A DNA stretch of 64,000 nucleotides from Bacteroidaceae bacterium (GTDB taxonomy: Bacteria; Bacteroidota; Bacteroidia; Bacteroidales; Bacteroidaceae): NCBI GenBank assembly GCA_017524545.1, contig JAFXVN010000014.1, positions 52,300 through 116,299 on the forward strand, written 5' to 3'. Below are positions 45,131 to 53,018 of the stretch, piece by piece; within the stretch, counting starts at the first letter, position 1, and every line of letters begins with the position of its first letter. Under the pieces are notes generated by a model. The model was not told the origin of the DNA and made no database searches. It saw nothing but the letters and a program-made list of their open reading frames with translations. The position numbers and the translations under genes are program-made.

Positions 45131-45179
45131 AATTAGACACGCCTAATTGGGCAATCAGGCGTGTCTAATTTGGTTTTTA
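45131..45179 (-). terminator. Hairpin and 22-bp-period repeat downstream of uxaC (array copy 2)
   Basis: AAATTAGACACGCCTAATTG pairs with CAATCAGGCGTGTCTAATTT-like sequence across a short GGC loop. The two halves are also two units of the 22-bp family (AGAC at 45136, AGGC at 45158). It lies 12 bases past the uxaC stop, so it probably ends the hexuronate transcript. Confidence 0.75.
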
Positions 45180-45190
45180 GGTTGCATGTG

Positions 45191-46603
45191 TTAGAAGCGG
45201 AAGTATCGCTTGGCGTTGTAGTAGGAGACGTCTTCTACCATCTGAGCGATGAATGGCATCTCTTCAGCGGGCAGCTTGCCGTCCTCCACGTCCTGGCCGA
45301 TGAGGTTGCACAGGCAGCGGCGGAAGTATTCGTGTCGGGGGTAGGAGAGGAAGGAGCGGCTGTCGGTCAGCATCCCCACGAAGCGGCTCAGCAGGCCGAG
45401 CACAGAGAGGCAGTTCATCTGACGTTCCATGCCGTCGAGCTGGTCGTTGAACCACCATCCGCTGCCGAACTGTATCTTGCCTGGCGTGGGGCCTTCTTGG
45501 AAGTTGCCTATCATGGTGGCAAGCATCTCGTTGTCCGAGGGGTTGATGCAGTAGAGGATGGTCTGTGCCAGGCTGCCTTCGTTGTCCAGTCGGTCAAGGA
45601 AGCGCGAGAGGCTCTCGCTGGTGTTCCATGTGCCGATGCTGTCATACCCTGTATCGGGGCCAAGCTTGTGGTACATGCGCGTGTTGTTGTTGCGCATTGG
45701 GCCATAGTGGAACTGCTGCGTCCAGCCGGAACGGGCATCCATGCGCCCGCCTTCGAGCATCAGGGCAGAGCGGAACTTGCTGACCTCCTCGGCCGTAGGC
45801 TGCTTACCGTCCATCACTTTCAGGAAGATGGCGCTCACTTCGGCTTCTGTGTAGTTGTCGGCATAGAACTCATTCACGCCGTGGTCCGAGAGGCGGCAAC
45901 CCACGCTGGAAAAGAAGTCGTGGCGTTTCTGCAGTGCATCGAGCAGGTCGGTGTAGGTGCGGATGCTTTGCATCGCTGTGGCTTCCAACTGCTCGATATA
46001 GGCACGATAGGCGATTGGATTGTCAATTGCCATTGCCTTGTCGGGTCGCCATGTGGGCAGCATCTTGGTGCATTTGCCATTTGCCGTTTGATAGTGCATG
46101 GCGATGTGATGCTCCAGCGTGTCGGCAGGGTCGTCGGTGGTGCAGACGACTTCCACGTTGTAGCGGCGCATCAGACCTTGTGCGGAGAACTCCGGCAGGC
46201 GAAGCTTCTCGTTGCACTCGTCGTATATCTCGCGGGCAGTCGAGGCGTTGAGGAGCTTGTTGATGCCGAAGGCCGTGCGAAGCTCAAGGTGTGTCCAGTG
46301 GTAAAGCGGGTTGCGCATACAGTAGGGCATCGTCTCTGCCCACTTCTGGAATTTCTCCCAGTCGCTGGCATCGCCCGTGATGTACTTCTCCTCCACGCCG
46401 TTGCTGCGCATCGCACGCCATTTGTAATGGTCGCCCCCAAGCCATAGCTCGGTGATGCTCGAAAAACGATGGTCCTCGGCCACCTCCTTCGGATTGAGGT
46501 GACAATGGTAGTCGATGATGGGCAGGCTTGCCGCGTGGTTATGATATAGCTCCTGTGCCGTCGCCGACTGCAACAGGAAGTTCGCGTCCATGAAGACTTT
46601 CAT
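45191..46603 (-). CDS. uxaC: Uronate (glucuronate) isomerase
   Basis: This enzyme isomerises D-glucuronate to D-fructuronate, or galacturonate to tagaturonate. The 470 residues show the UxaC hallmarks: the metal-binding IIDYHCHLNPKEVAED, WKAMR-like KWRAMRSNGVEEKYITGD, and GCRLSDHGVN. It is the last gene of a minus-strand operon with the transporter, the SDR reductase and mannonate dehydratase, which together carry glucuronate to 2-keto-3-deoxygluconate. No KDG kinase or aldolase is in the window. No GC-rich element is seen inside it. Confidence 0.96.
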   Translation of the reverse strand: MKVFMDANFLLQSATAQELYHNHAASLPIIDYHCHLNPKEVAEDHRFSSITELWLGGDHYKWRAMRSNGVEEKYITGDASDWEKFQKWAETMPYCMRNPLYHWTHLELRTAFGINKLLNASTAREIYDECNEKLRLPEFSAQGLMRRYNVEVVCTTDDPADTLEHHIAMHYQTANGKCTKMLPTWRPDKAMAIDNPIAYRAYIEQLEATAMQSIRTYTDLLDALQKRHDFFSSVGCRLSDHGVNEFYADNYTEAEVSAIFLKVMDGKQPTAEEVSKFRSALMLEGGRMDARSGWTQQFHYGPMRNNNTRMYHKLGPDTGYDSIGTWNTSESLSRFLDRLDNEGSLAQTILYCINPSDNEMLATMIGNFQEGPTPGKIQFGSGWWFNDQLDGMERQMNCLSVLGLLSRFVGMLTDSRSFLSYPRHEYFRRCLCNLIGQDVEDGKLPAEEMPFIAQMVEDVSYYNAKRYFRF

Positions 46604-46609
46604 CTCGTC

Positions 46610-46686
46610 TTTTACTATTTTTCTTAACTCTTAATTCTTAACTCTTAATTCTTAACTCTTAACTCTTAATTCTTAACTCTTAACTC
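46610..46686. repeat. TTAACTCTTAATTC repeats between uxuA and uxaC
   Basis: About nine copies of TTAACTC/TTAATTC with period about 8. The uxuA stop codon is formed inside the last copy. Confidence 0.88.
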
Positions 46687-47849
46687 ATGCTTTTGGCAAT
46701 TCCCATCTCCAGACCGCGCAGTTCGGCCAGACCTCTGAGGCGGCCTATGCAGCTGTAGCCGGGATTGGTCTTCTTCTTCAGGTCATCGCACATCTGGTGT
46801 CCGTGGTCAGGACGCATCACGATGCTCTTCTGCCTCTTCTGCTGAATCTCGAGGAAGGCCTTCATCACCTCGTACATCGGCACGTCGCCTTCGAGGTGGT
46901 TCGCCTCGTGGAAGTTGCCTTCTGCGTCGCGCTGGGTGCTGCGCAGGTGCACGAAGTCGATGCGGTCCCAGAAGCGGCGCATCATAGCGGGAAGGTCGTT
47001 CTGGGCACTTACGCCGAACGAGCCGGTGCAGAGGCAGAGGCCGTTGGCTGGGCTTGGCACGGCATCAATGAGTGCCTGGAAGTCCTCGGCAGTGCTGAGG
47101 ATGCGCGGCAGGCCAAGGATAGACATGGGCGGGTCGTCGGGATGAATGACGAGCCGCACGCCAGCCTGCTCTGCTGCGGGACATACCTCGCGCAGGAAAT
47201 AGATAAGGTTCGCGCGTAGCTTCTCCGGCGTGATGTCCTTGTAGCGGTCAAGCTCCTTCTGGAACTGCTCTAAGGTGAAGCTCTCCTCCGAGCCTGGCAG
47301 ACCGGCAATCATGTTGCGGGTGATGAGCTCTATTTCAGCCTCGTCCATCTGCTCGTAGCGAGCCTTTGCCTTTGCCTTCTCCTCGTCCGAGTACTCCTTT
47401 TCTGCTCCGGGACGGCGCAGGATGAAGAGGTCGAAGGCAACGAAGGCTGCACGCTCGAAGCGAAGGGCGCGGCTGCCATCGGGCATTTCGTAGGCAAGGT
47501 TTGTGCGCGTCCAGTCGAGAACGGGCATGAAGTTATAGGTGACAACGTCCACGCTGCACTCGCCGAGGTTCAGGAGGCTTTGCTTGTAGTTGTCGATGTA
47601 GCGCTGGAAGTCGCCTGTCTGTGTCTTGATGTGTTCGTGCACAGGCACGCTTTCCACAGCTGCCCAGCGCATACCGGCGTCTTCGATAATCTTTTTACGT
47701 TTGAGGATTTCCTCTTTCGTCCACACCTCGCCATTGGGGATGTGGTGCAGAGCGGTGACGATGCCTGTGGCTCCAGCCTGACGGATGTCTTGCAGGCTGA
47801 CAGGGTCGTTCGGTCCATACCAACGGAAACTTTGTTCGCAGAGAATCAT
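46680..47849 (-). CDS. uxuA: Mannonate dehydratase
   Basis: This enzyme dehydrates D-mannonate to 2-keto-3-deoxygluconate. The 389-residue protein begins [36 protein letters not shown] and has the metal-binding HPDDPP block, FVHLRST and MRPDHGHQM, all typical of UxuA. It lies between the SDR gene and uxaC, with a repeat-filled gap on each side. No GC-rich element is seen inside it. Confidence 0.97.
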   Translation of the reverse strand: MILCEQSFRWYGPNDPVSLQDIRQAGATGIVTALHHIPNGEVWTKEEILKRKKIIEDAGMRWAAVESVPVHEHIKTQTGDFQRYIDNYKQSLLNLGECSVDVVTYNFMPVLDWTRTNLAYEMPDGSRALRFERAAFVAFDLFILRRPGAEKEYSDEEKAKAKARYEQMDEAEIELITRNMIAGLPGSEESFTLEQFQKELDRYKDITPEKLRANLIYFLREVCPAAEQAGVRLVIHPDDPPMSILGLPRILSTAEDFQALIDAVPSPANGLCLCTGSFGVSAQNDLPAMMRRFWDRIDFVHLRSTQRDAEGNFHEANHLEGDVPMYEVMKAFLEIQQKRQKSIVMRPDHGHQMCDDLKKKTNPGYSCIGRLRGLAELRGLEMGIAKSMS

Positions 47850-47861
47850 GGGATTTATGGT

Positions 47862-47902
47862 TTATTGGAGTTTAATAGGGAGTTAAATAGGGAGTTAAAC
47901 TT
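47862..47902. repeat. ATAGGGAGTTAA short repeats between the SDR gene and uxuA
   Basis: TTTAATAGGGAGTTAAATAGG and a following GAGTTAAAC, period about 13. Confidence 0.7.
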
Positions 47903-47922
47903 CCATTTTAACTTCGCGTTAA

Positions 47923-48732
47923 TTAAATCGAGAATGCATCAAACCCGCCGTCAACAACAGACAGCACACCTGTCACGAAGCTGCTGGCATCACTAATTAA
48001 ATAATGTATAGTGCCGAAGAGCTCTTCCGGCTCTGCAAAGCGGCCTGCGGGCGTATGGGCGATGATGGTCTTTGCGCGGTCGGTCAGCGAACCGTCTTCG
48101 TTGGTGAGCAAAGCACGGTTCTGGTTGGTCAGGAGGAAGCCTGGCACAATGGCGTTGACGCGCAGGCCTGGGCTGAACTTCGAGGCCAGCTCCGTAGCCA
48201 TGTACTTCGTGTAGTTGCCGATGGCTGCCTTTGCAGCGCCATAGCCCACGACACGGGTCAACGGACGCAAAGCACTCTCGGAGCAGAAGTTCACGATAGC
48301 CCCCTTCTCGTTCTTTGCCATGACAGGCACAAAGACCTGTGTGGGGATGACGGTGCCGAAAAGGTTCAGCTCCACCACCTTCTTGAAGGCGTCGAGGTCG
48401 AGGTCGAGGAACGTCTTGTCGGGAGCAATCGTTGCCCCAGCCATGTTGCCGCCTGCAGCGTTGAGCAGGACATCGATGGTGCCGAAGCGGGCCACGATGT
48501 CGTCGCGGTTCTGTTCCAATACCTCACGACGAAGCACGTCGGTCATGAGGAACAGCGCTTCGCCTTTCTTGTTCAGCTCGGCCTCCAGTTCCTTGCCTTG
48601 TTCTTCCACACGGTCGAGCACGACAACCTTTGCGCCTTGCTCCACCAGATAATGGGCGATGTTCTTGCCCAGGATGCCGCAGCCGCCAGTCAGCACGACA
48701 ACCTTTCCTTGAATGTCAAATAAGTTTTTCAT
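47923..48732 (-). CDS. SDR-family fructuronate/mannonate oxidoreductase
   Basis: The 269-residue protein is a short-chain dehydrogenase: the NAD-binding motif is TGGCGILGKNIA, followed by NAAGGN, the catalytic Ser in NFCSESA and the Tyr-x-x-x-Lys in YGAAKAAI. Its place between the transporter and uxuA indicates that it reduces fructuronate to mannonate, the step done by the unrelated long-chain UxuB in E. coli. This SDR replacement is usual in Bacteroidetes hexuronate operons. The substrate assignment rests on context. Confidence 0.88.
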   Translation of the reverse strand: MKNLFDIQGKVVVLTGGCGILGKNIAHYLVEQGAKVVVLDRVEEQGKELEAELNKKGEALFLMTDVLRREVLEQNRDDIVARFGTIDVLLNAAGGNMAGATIAPDKTFLDLDLDAFKKVVELNLFGTVIPTQVFVPVMAKNEKGAIVNFCSESALRPLTRVVGYGAAKAAIGNYTKYMATELASKFSPGLRVNAIVPGFLLTNQNRALLTNEDGSLTDRAKTIIAHTPAGRFAEPEELFGTIHYLISDASSFVTGVLSVVDGGFDAFSI

Positions 48733-48781
48733 TTCTGATTATTCTGATTGTTCTGATTATTCTATTACTCTGATTATTCTG
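48733..48781. repeat. TTCTGATTA short repeats between the transporter and SDR genes
   Basis: Five copies of TTCTGATTA/TTCTGATTG with period 9. The transporter stop codon lies inside them. Confidence 0.85.
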
Positions 48782-50258
48782 AAACAGCCTTGTACTTAGG
48801 CACAAATGCCTTGAGCAGGAGCCAGCCGAGCAGGTAGGCCAAGGCGCAGTAGATGAAGATGATGAAGTAGCCTGCGGGCTTGCCTGTGAAGCCGAGGAAC
48901 TGCATCTGTGTCTTGTCGGCATAATCAAAGAGGTCGCCGCTAATCCAGTTGATGAGGAAAGAGCTGATGCCGCCTGCCATGCCGTTGATGCCCGTCATGG
49001 TGCCGACGGCTTTCTTCGGGAATAGGTCGCTGCCTACCGAGAAGAGGTTGGCCGACCAGCTCTGGTGTGCCGCACCCGCCAGGCCAATCAGGATGACGGG
49101 GAACCAGTAGCTATAGGCTCCGAGAGGCTGTGCAAAGAGCGTCAGCAGGGGGAACAGCGTGAAGATGAACATGGCCTTGAGGCGTGCATCGTAGGGATGC
49201 AGACCTGTTCGGTTGACGATAATCGTAGGCAGTTTGCCGCCATAGATGGAAAGCATGGTGATGGCATAGAGCACGAAGATGAGCAGCATGGCTGTCGGGT
49301 TGTCACTCTTCAAGCCATAGACATCGCTGATGTAGGCTGGTGTCCAGAAGAGGAAGAACCACCACACGCCATCGGTGATGAGCTTTGCCAGGAAGATGCC
49401 CCACGTCTGCGGGAAGGTAAGGAACTTGATGAAGGGAAGCCCCCCTCCATCCTCCCCCCGAGGAGGGAGGCTTTCTTCGCTAAGTTGGCTGCTTCCCTTC
49501 TCCCCTCCTCCTCGGGGGAGGGGTTGGGGGAGGGGGCTGTCCTGCTGTATATACGCCAGCTCTGCTTCGTTCACCTGCTTGCACTCTTCGGGCTTCTTAT
49601 AAATGAACACCCAGAGTCCCAACCACAAGAAGCCGAGCGCACCGATGATGAGGAACGCCATTTCCCAGCCATAGAACTTGGCAATCAGTGGAATGCAGAC
49701 AGGCGCGATGAGTGCGCCGATGGTGCAGCCGCTATTGAAGATGCTGGTGGGGAAGGCGCGGTCTTTCTTCGGGAAGAACTCTGCCGTTACCTTGATGGCA
49801 CAGGGGAAGTTGCCGCTCTCGCCCAAGCCGAGCACGATGCGGCAGACGATGAAGAACCAGGCACTGACCGAAGCAATGACGGCTGTCGAGGTGCCGACGG
49901 CGTTAATGAGGTCTTCCTTGCCCTCCAATCCGAGCCATGCAGCGGTGGCAACGCCACAGAAGGCGTGCATACAGGCACCCAACGACCAGATGCCGATGGC
50001 CCATAGGTAACCCTTCTTTGTACCTATCCAGTCCATGAAGCGGCCGCTGAAGAGGTTGCCGATGGCATAGACGATGGAGAAGATGGCGGCAATGCGACCA
50101 TAGTCGGCATCCGTCCAGTGGAACTCGGGCGCGATGAAGTCTTTCCATGTCAGGGATAGCACCTGACGATCCATGTAGTTGATGGTTGTGGCAAGGAACA
50201 ACATGCCACAGATGACCCAACGGTAGTTGGTCATCTTACTTGATGGGCTGTTTTGCAT
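48774..50258 (-). CDS. MFS hexuronate transporter (ExuT-like)
   Basis: I take the ATG at 50258 (MQNSPSSKMTNYRWVICGM); the open frame extends 45 bases further up but past the promoter box. The protein of about 494 residues has 12 hydrophobic helices and MFS hallmarks such as NYMDRQVLSL in helix 1 and the GRFMDWIGTKKGYLW loop. It resembles the ACS family of hexuronate/galactonate symporters, and its operon confirms uronate uptake. An inverted pair of GC-rich elements (49437-49542) adds about 35 residues (SPLPQPLPRGGGE through LPPRGEDGGG) in the central cytoplasmic loop between helices 6 and 7, a place that tolerates insertions. Confidence 0.9.
   Translation of the reverse strand: MQNSPSSKMTNYRWVICGMLFLATTINYMDRQVLSLTWKDFIAPEFHWTDADYGRIAAIFSIVYAIGNLFSGRFMDWIGTKKGYLWAIGIWSLGACMHAFCGVATAAWLGLEGKEDLINAVGTSTAVIASVSAWFFIVCRIVLGLGESGNFPCAIKVTAEFFPKKDRAFPTSIFNSGCTIGALIAPVCIPLIAKFYGWEMAFLIIGALGFLWLGLWVFIYKKPEECKQVNEAELAYIQQDSPLPQPLPRGGGEKGSSQLSEESLPPRGEDGGGLPFIKFLTFPQTWGIFLAKLITDGVWWFFLFWTPAYISDVYGLKSDNPTAMLLIFVLYAITMLSIYGGKLPTIIVNRTGLHPYDARLKAMFIFTLFPLLTLFAQPLGAYSYWFPVILIGLAGAAHQSWSANLFSVGSDLFPKKAVGTMTGINGMAGGISSFLINWISGDLFDYADKTQMQFLGFTGKPAGYFIIFIYCALAYLLGWLLLKAFVPKYKAVSE
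49437..49542. repeat. GC-rich palindromic elements inside the transporter gene (inverted pair)
   Basis: AAGCCCCCCTCCAT plus CCTCCCCCCGAGGAGGGAGG, about 30 bases, then CTCCCCTCCTCCTCGGGGGA plus GGGGTTGGGGGAGGGGGCT. In frame. Confidence 0.93.
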
Positions 50259-50291
50259 GGTTAATGTCTTTGTTTTATATATTTCTTTGTG

Positions 50292-50299
50292 CAAAGATA
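50292..50299 (-). promoter_or_regulatory. -7 promoter box for the hexuronate operon
   Basis: The minus-strand sequence is TATCTTTG, 34 bases upstream of the ATG at 50258. No operator for an ExuR/UxuR-type regulator was recognised. Confidence 0.7.
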
Positions 50300-50426
50300 G
50301 CATGTTTTATTGTAAAATGCAATATCTTTGCTGAAAAGTTGTTGACATTTATATTATCTTTGCTTGCTTGCGTGCCAATATAGCAAATAAAGGTTCATTA
50401 TTCACGTCATATTCTTCATTTCTTTG

Positions 50427-50434
50427 TATCTTTG
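50427..50434 (+). promoter_or_regulatory. -7 promoter box for the metallophosphoesterase gene
   Basis: TATCTTTG, 34 bases upstream of the ATG at 50468. Confidence 0.75.
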
Positions 50435-50467
50435 TGGTGCAATCAATAGAAATCAAATGACAATACT

Positions 50468-51829
50468 ATGAAAAGACGTGAGTTTTTGCGAAATGCGGCT
50501 ATAGTTGCAGCGACACAAACCCTCTATAGCTCTCCCTTGAAGGGAGAGGAGCTTAAAGCTTCCCTTATGAAGGGAGAGCAAGAAAACCTTCCTCCTCGGG
50601 GGCCTGTCGGGGAACTTCTCATCGACAGCGAGCCTGTCCTGCAGAACTATGCAGAGACAAGCATGGGCATCGCTTTCAGCGTGACGGACTGGGCAAACGG
50701 CTATGTCATCTATGGCGAGAAGCCCGACCTGAGCGACGGACGGAAGGTGTGGTGCGGCGGCTACCGTATGACGGCAATGGACAACGAGGTCATACAGGTT
50801 CGGCTGACAGGCTTGAAGCCCTATACATTATATTATTATAAGATAGGTGCCGACCGCATCGAGTACAAGGACGGCTACCACATCCGCATCACGGGCAACG
50901 AGGAACGGGAGCAGGTCTATTCTTTCCGCACCGCCGGCAAGGAGGCAAAGTCGCACTTCTGCGTCATCAACGACACGCACGCCAAATGGGCGGCATTCGG
51001 CCCAGCAATCGACAAGGTGATGCAGCTGCAGCCAAGCTGTGTCATTTGGAACGGCGATGCCTGCAATACCGAAGAGACTATTGCGGCACAGAAGCGCATC
51101 TTCCTCAAGCCGGAGATAGAGCGGAAGGACTTCGCTGCCAACATTCCCTACCTCTTCTGCCCTGGCAACCACGACAACCGTGGCTTGGCAAACCGACATC
51201 TTGAACGCATCTGGATGTACCGCCAGCCCGAGGAACGTCAGCCTCGCGACTGGGACTTGGGGCGCAACTTCGCTGTCCGCATGGGCGACATTGCTTTCAT
51301 TGGTCTCGATACAGGCGAGGACAAGCTGGATGGCAACCCCAAGTTCTGCAACCTCTTCGTCAGCGAACCCTACCGCGTCGCGCAGCAGGCTTGGCTTCGC
51401 GATGCGCTCCGGCAGCCTGAAATAAAGAAAGCCCCCTATCTTGTCGCCCTTTGCCACATCCCTCTCTACGACCCGCGCCCGGACGCAAATCCCGGCGACA
51501 TCTATCCCGCCGATGTGGACGACAAGCACAAGAACAACTTCGCCGCATGGCAGCGCACATGCTCGAAGCTCTGGGGACCGTTGCTCGAGAAGGCTGGCTG
51601 CCAGCTCCTCCTCGCCGCTCACCAGCATGTTTATCGGCTCCACAAACCGAACGATGAGCACAAGTGGATGCAGATAATAGGCGGCGGCCCCGACATGTCG
51701 GGCGAGAACAAAAAGCATTTCCCCACCGTGATAGAGGGCGAGGTCAGGGACGGCCAGCTCGTCATCACCGTCCACAACATCTACACCGGCACCGTGCAGG
51801 AGACCATAACAATCAGCAAGAGAAGATAA
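50468..51829 (+). CDS. Secreted metallophosphoesterase with FN3-like N-terminal domain
   Basis: The N-terminus MKRREFLRNAAIVAATQTL has a twin-Arg-like motif, but the signal region is interrupted at residues 17-48 by GC-rich element sequence (SSPLKGEELK, SLMKGEQENLPPRG). Residues 50-155 resemble the purple acid phosphatase FN3-like domain (QVRLTGLKPYTLYYYKIG). The metallophosphatase blocks are VINDTHA, WNGDACN, CPGNHDNRG, CHIPLYD and AAHQHVYR, giving a complete two-metal site. It should hydrolyse phosphate esters outside the cytoplasm. Whether the altered signal still exports it is unclear. It is a single-gene unit, divergent from the hexuronate operon. Confidence 0.88.
   Translation: MKRREFLRNAAIVAATQTLYSSPLKGEELKASLMKGEQENLPPRGPVGELLIDSEPVLQNYAETSMGIAFSVTDWANGYVIYGEKPDLSDGRKVWCGGYRMTAMDNEVIQVRLTGLKPYTLYYYKIGADRIEYKDGYHIRITGNEEREQVYSFRTAGKEAKSHFCVINDTHAKWAAFGPAIDKVMQLQPSCVIWNGDACNTEETIAAQKRIFLKPEIERKDFAANIPYLFCPGNHDNRGLANRHLERIWMYRQPEERQPRDWDLGRNFAVRMGDIAFIGLDTGEDKLDGNPKFCNLFVSEPYRVAQQAWLRDALRQPEIKKAPYLVALCHIPLYDPRPDANPGDIYPADVDDKHKNNFAAWQRTCSKLWGPLLEKAGCQLLLAAHQHVYRLHKPNDEHKWMQIIGGGPDMSGENKKHFPTVIEGEVRDGQLVITVHNIYTGTVQETITISKRR
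50519..50612. repeat. GC-rich palindromic elements in the signal region of the phosphoesterase gene (degenerate pair)
   Basis: ACCCTCTATAG plus CTCTCCCTTGAAGGGAGAGG, then TTCCCTTATGAAGGGAGAGC, then a CTTCCTCCTCGGGGG block with a GTCGGGG arm. In frame, more degenerate than the other pairs. Confidence 0.8.
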
Positions 51830-51936
51830 ATCTACGCTGCCCAGCGGAAGCAGTTTAACCGTTGCTCTGAATGCTGAAATCCGCTTAATCCATTCAATCT
51901 GTGGCTGAAAAATTTGCATGTGAGAATAAAAACATT

Positions 51937-51944
51937 TATCTTTG
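51937..51944 (+). promoter_or_regulatory. -7 promoter box for the MNT/HEPN pair
   Basis: TATCTTTG, with a second TATCTTTG at 51948-51955. The first gives a 22-base distance to the ATG at 51966 and is the likelier one. Confidence 0.65.
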
Positions 51945-51965
51945 CAGTATCTTTGCAAAAAATAT

Positions 51966-52280
51966 ATGGACAGAGCACAAATTATAGATAGTATCAAACA
52001 GTTAGCCAAATCGTCATTGCCACCACGAAGTTCGCTGCTGCTCTACGGGTCGCGTGCACGCGGTGATGAGCACCAGAGAAGCGATTGGGATTTGTTAATA
52101 CTGCTTGACAAGCCGGAGTTGACGTATCAGGACTATGGCTTGTGCTATCCATTCCGTTGCCTTGGGTGGGATAATAATGAAGAAATCAATCCGCAAATAT
52201 ATTCTAAGAAAGAATGGAGCGATTATTCATACACTCCATTTTACAAGAATGTTGAACAAGACAAGATAGTACTGCTATGA
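51966..52280 (+). CDS. MNT-type nucleotidyltransferase (antitoxin of a HEPN/MNT pair)
   Basis: The 104-residue protein carries the minimal nucleotidyltransferase motif GSx10DxD at Gly28-Ser29 and Asp40/Asp42 (YGSRARGDEHQRSDWDLLI). In type VII systems such enzymes adenylylate the HEPN toxin and so silence it. The ATG at 51966 fits the promoter; the frame is open 24 bases further up. The stop overlaps the start of the HEPN gene by 4 bases (ATGA). The gene is AT-richer than its neighbours, which is common for mobile toxin-antitoxin modules. Confidence 0.88.
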   Translation: MDRAQIIDSIKQLAKSSLPPRSSLLLYGSRARGDEHQRSDWDLLILLDKPELTYQDYGLCYPFRCLGWDNNEEINPQIYSKKEWSDYSYTPFYKNVEQDKIVLL

Positions 52281-52681
52281 GCTTAAATGAGAACGAACGT
52301 CGTATAATGGTTGCTCACGAATGCCAAAAGGCCCGACAAACATTTGCACAGACAGAATCCCTTCGTCGCGATGGGTTTTGGGACGGCGTGGCCAATCGAC
52401 TCTATTATGCCTCTTATCATGCTATCAATGCCCTGCTCATACGCGATGGTTACAGCGTACGCACTCATCACGGCACAAGTGTCACATTTCGCCAACTTTA
52501 CATCAAGACTGGTATCCTTCCTGTCTGTGTGTCCGAACATTACTCTGTCTTACAGACAATGCGTGAAAAGGCTGACTATAATTGTTCTTTCGATGCGACG
52601 CAGAAGCTCATTGAACCACTCATTGAACCGACAAAACAACTTATAGATACCATATTGGATTTCATCGAGAACCAAAAGTGA
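52277..52681 (+). CDS. HEPN-domain protein (probable RNase toxin)
   Basis: The 134-residue all-helical protein contains the HEPN RNase motif Rx4-6H as Arg41 and His48 in ANRLYYASYHAINALL, with aromatic residues between them. The layout resembles the UPF0332-like HEPN subgroup. It is translationally coupled to the nucleotidyltransferase gene. The pair is expected to act as a type VII toxin-antitoxin or phage-defence module, although some HEPN/MNT pairs have other roles. Confidence 0.87.
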   Translation: MSLNENERRIMVAHECQKARQTFAQTESLRRDGFWDGVANRLYYASYHAINALLIRDGYSVRTHHGTSVTFRQLYIKTGILPVCVSEHYSVLQTMREKADYNCSFDATQKLIEPLIEPTKQLIDTILDFIENQK

Positions 52682-52750
52682 AGATAGAGCTGTGTCATAA
52701 CACATAATTATGACATTCCTCCCCCCTGTTCGGAAGGAATTATACACAAA

Positions 52751-52786
52751 AAATCCCCGAGGTGCATTGCTGCTCCTCGGGGATTT
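52751..52786. terminator. Bidirectional hairpin terminator
   Basis: AAATCCCCGAGG pairs with CCTCGGGGATTT across a 12-base loop. A-runs before and T-residues after suit both strands. It closes the HEPN gene and the convergent peptide/secreted-protein unit. Confidence 0.82.
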
Positions 52787-52803
52787 CCTTAATATGAGAC
52801 TGT

Positions 52804-52971
52804 TTATTCTCCGTCGTTAGCTCCCCAGATGTCCCATGCAAAGTCTTCCTTTGTCAGGGCATCGTCGCCGCTAACGGTTTTGGTCGTATTGATGGCAAGG
52901 CTTTCTGCCATCATCTGTGCAGCCTGAGCTTCTTCAACCTGCATTGCAGGCATCAAATATGTACGTTTCAT
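52804..52971 (-). CDS. 55-residue peptide of a recurrent Bacteroidales type, function unknown
   Basis: Translation gives a peptide starting MKRTYLMPAMQVEEAQAAQ, then MMAESLAINTTKTVSGDDAL and a C-terminal TKEDFAWDIWGANDGE. The pattern of a basic Tyr/Pro start, a VEEAQA/MMAESL middle and an acidic Trp-containing end (WDIWG) is one I recognise from many unnamed short proteins in Bacteroidales. They tend to sit beside secreted-protein genes. It begins 48 bases after the stop of the 1442-residue secreted protein on the same strand and ends just before a terminator, so the two are probably co-transcribed. There is no signal peptide and no known domain. It could be a peptide precursor, a chaperone or a regulator. 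Confidence 0.75.
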   Translation of the reverse strand: MKRTYLMPAMQVEEAQAAQMMAESLAINTTKTVSGDDALTKEDFAWDIWGANDGE

Positions 52972-53018
52972 AGTTATCTTTTATTTAACAATTAACGATT
53001 TATTTAATTAAGCAGTTC

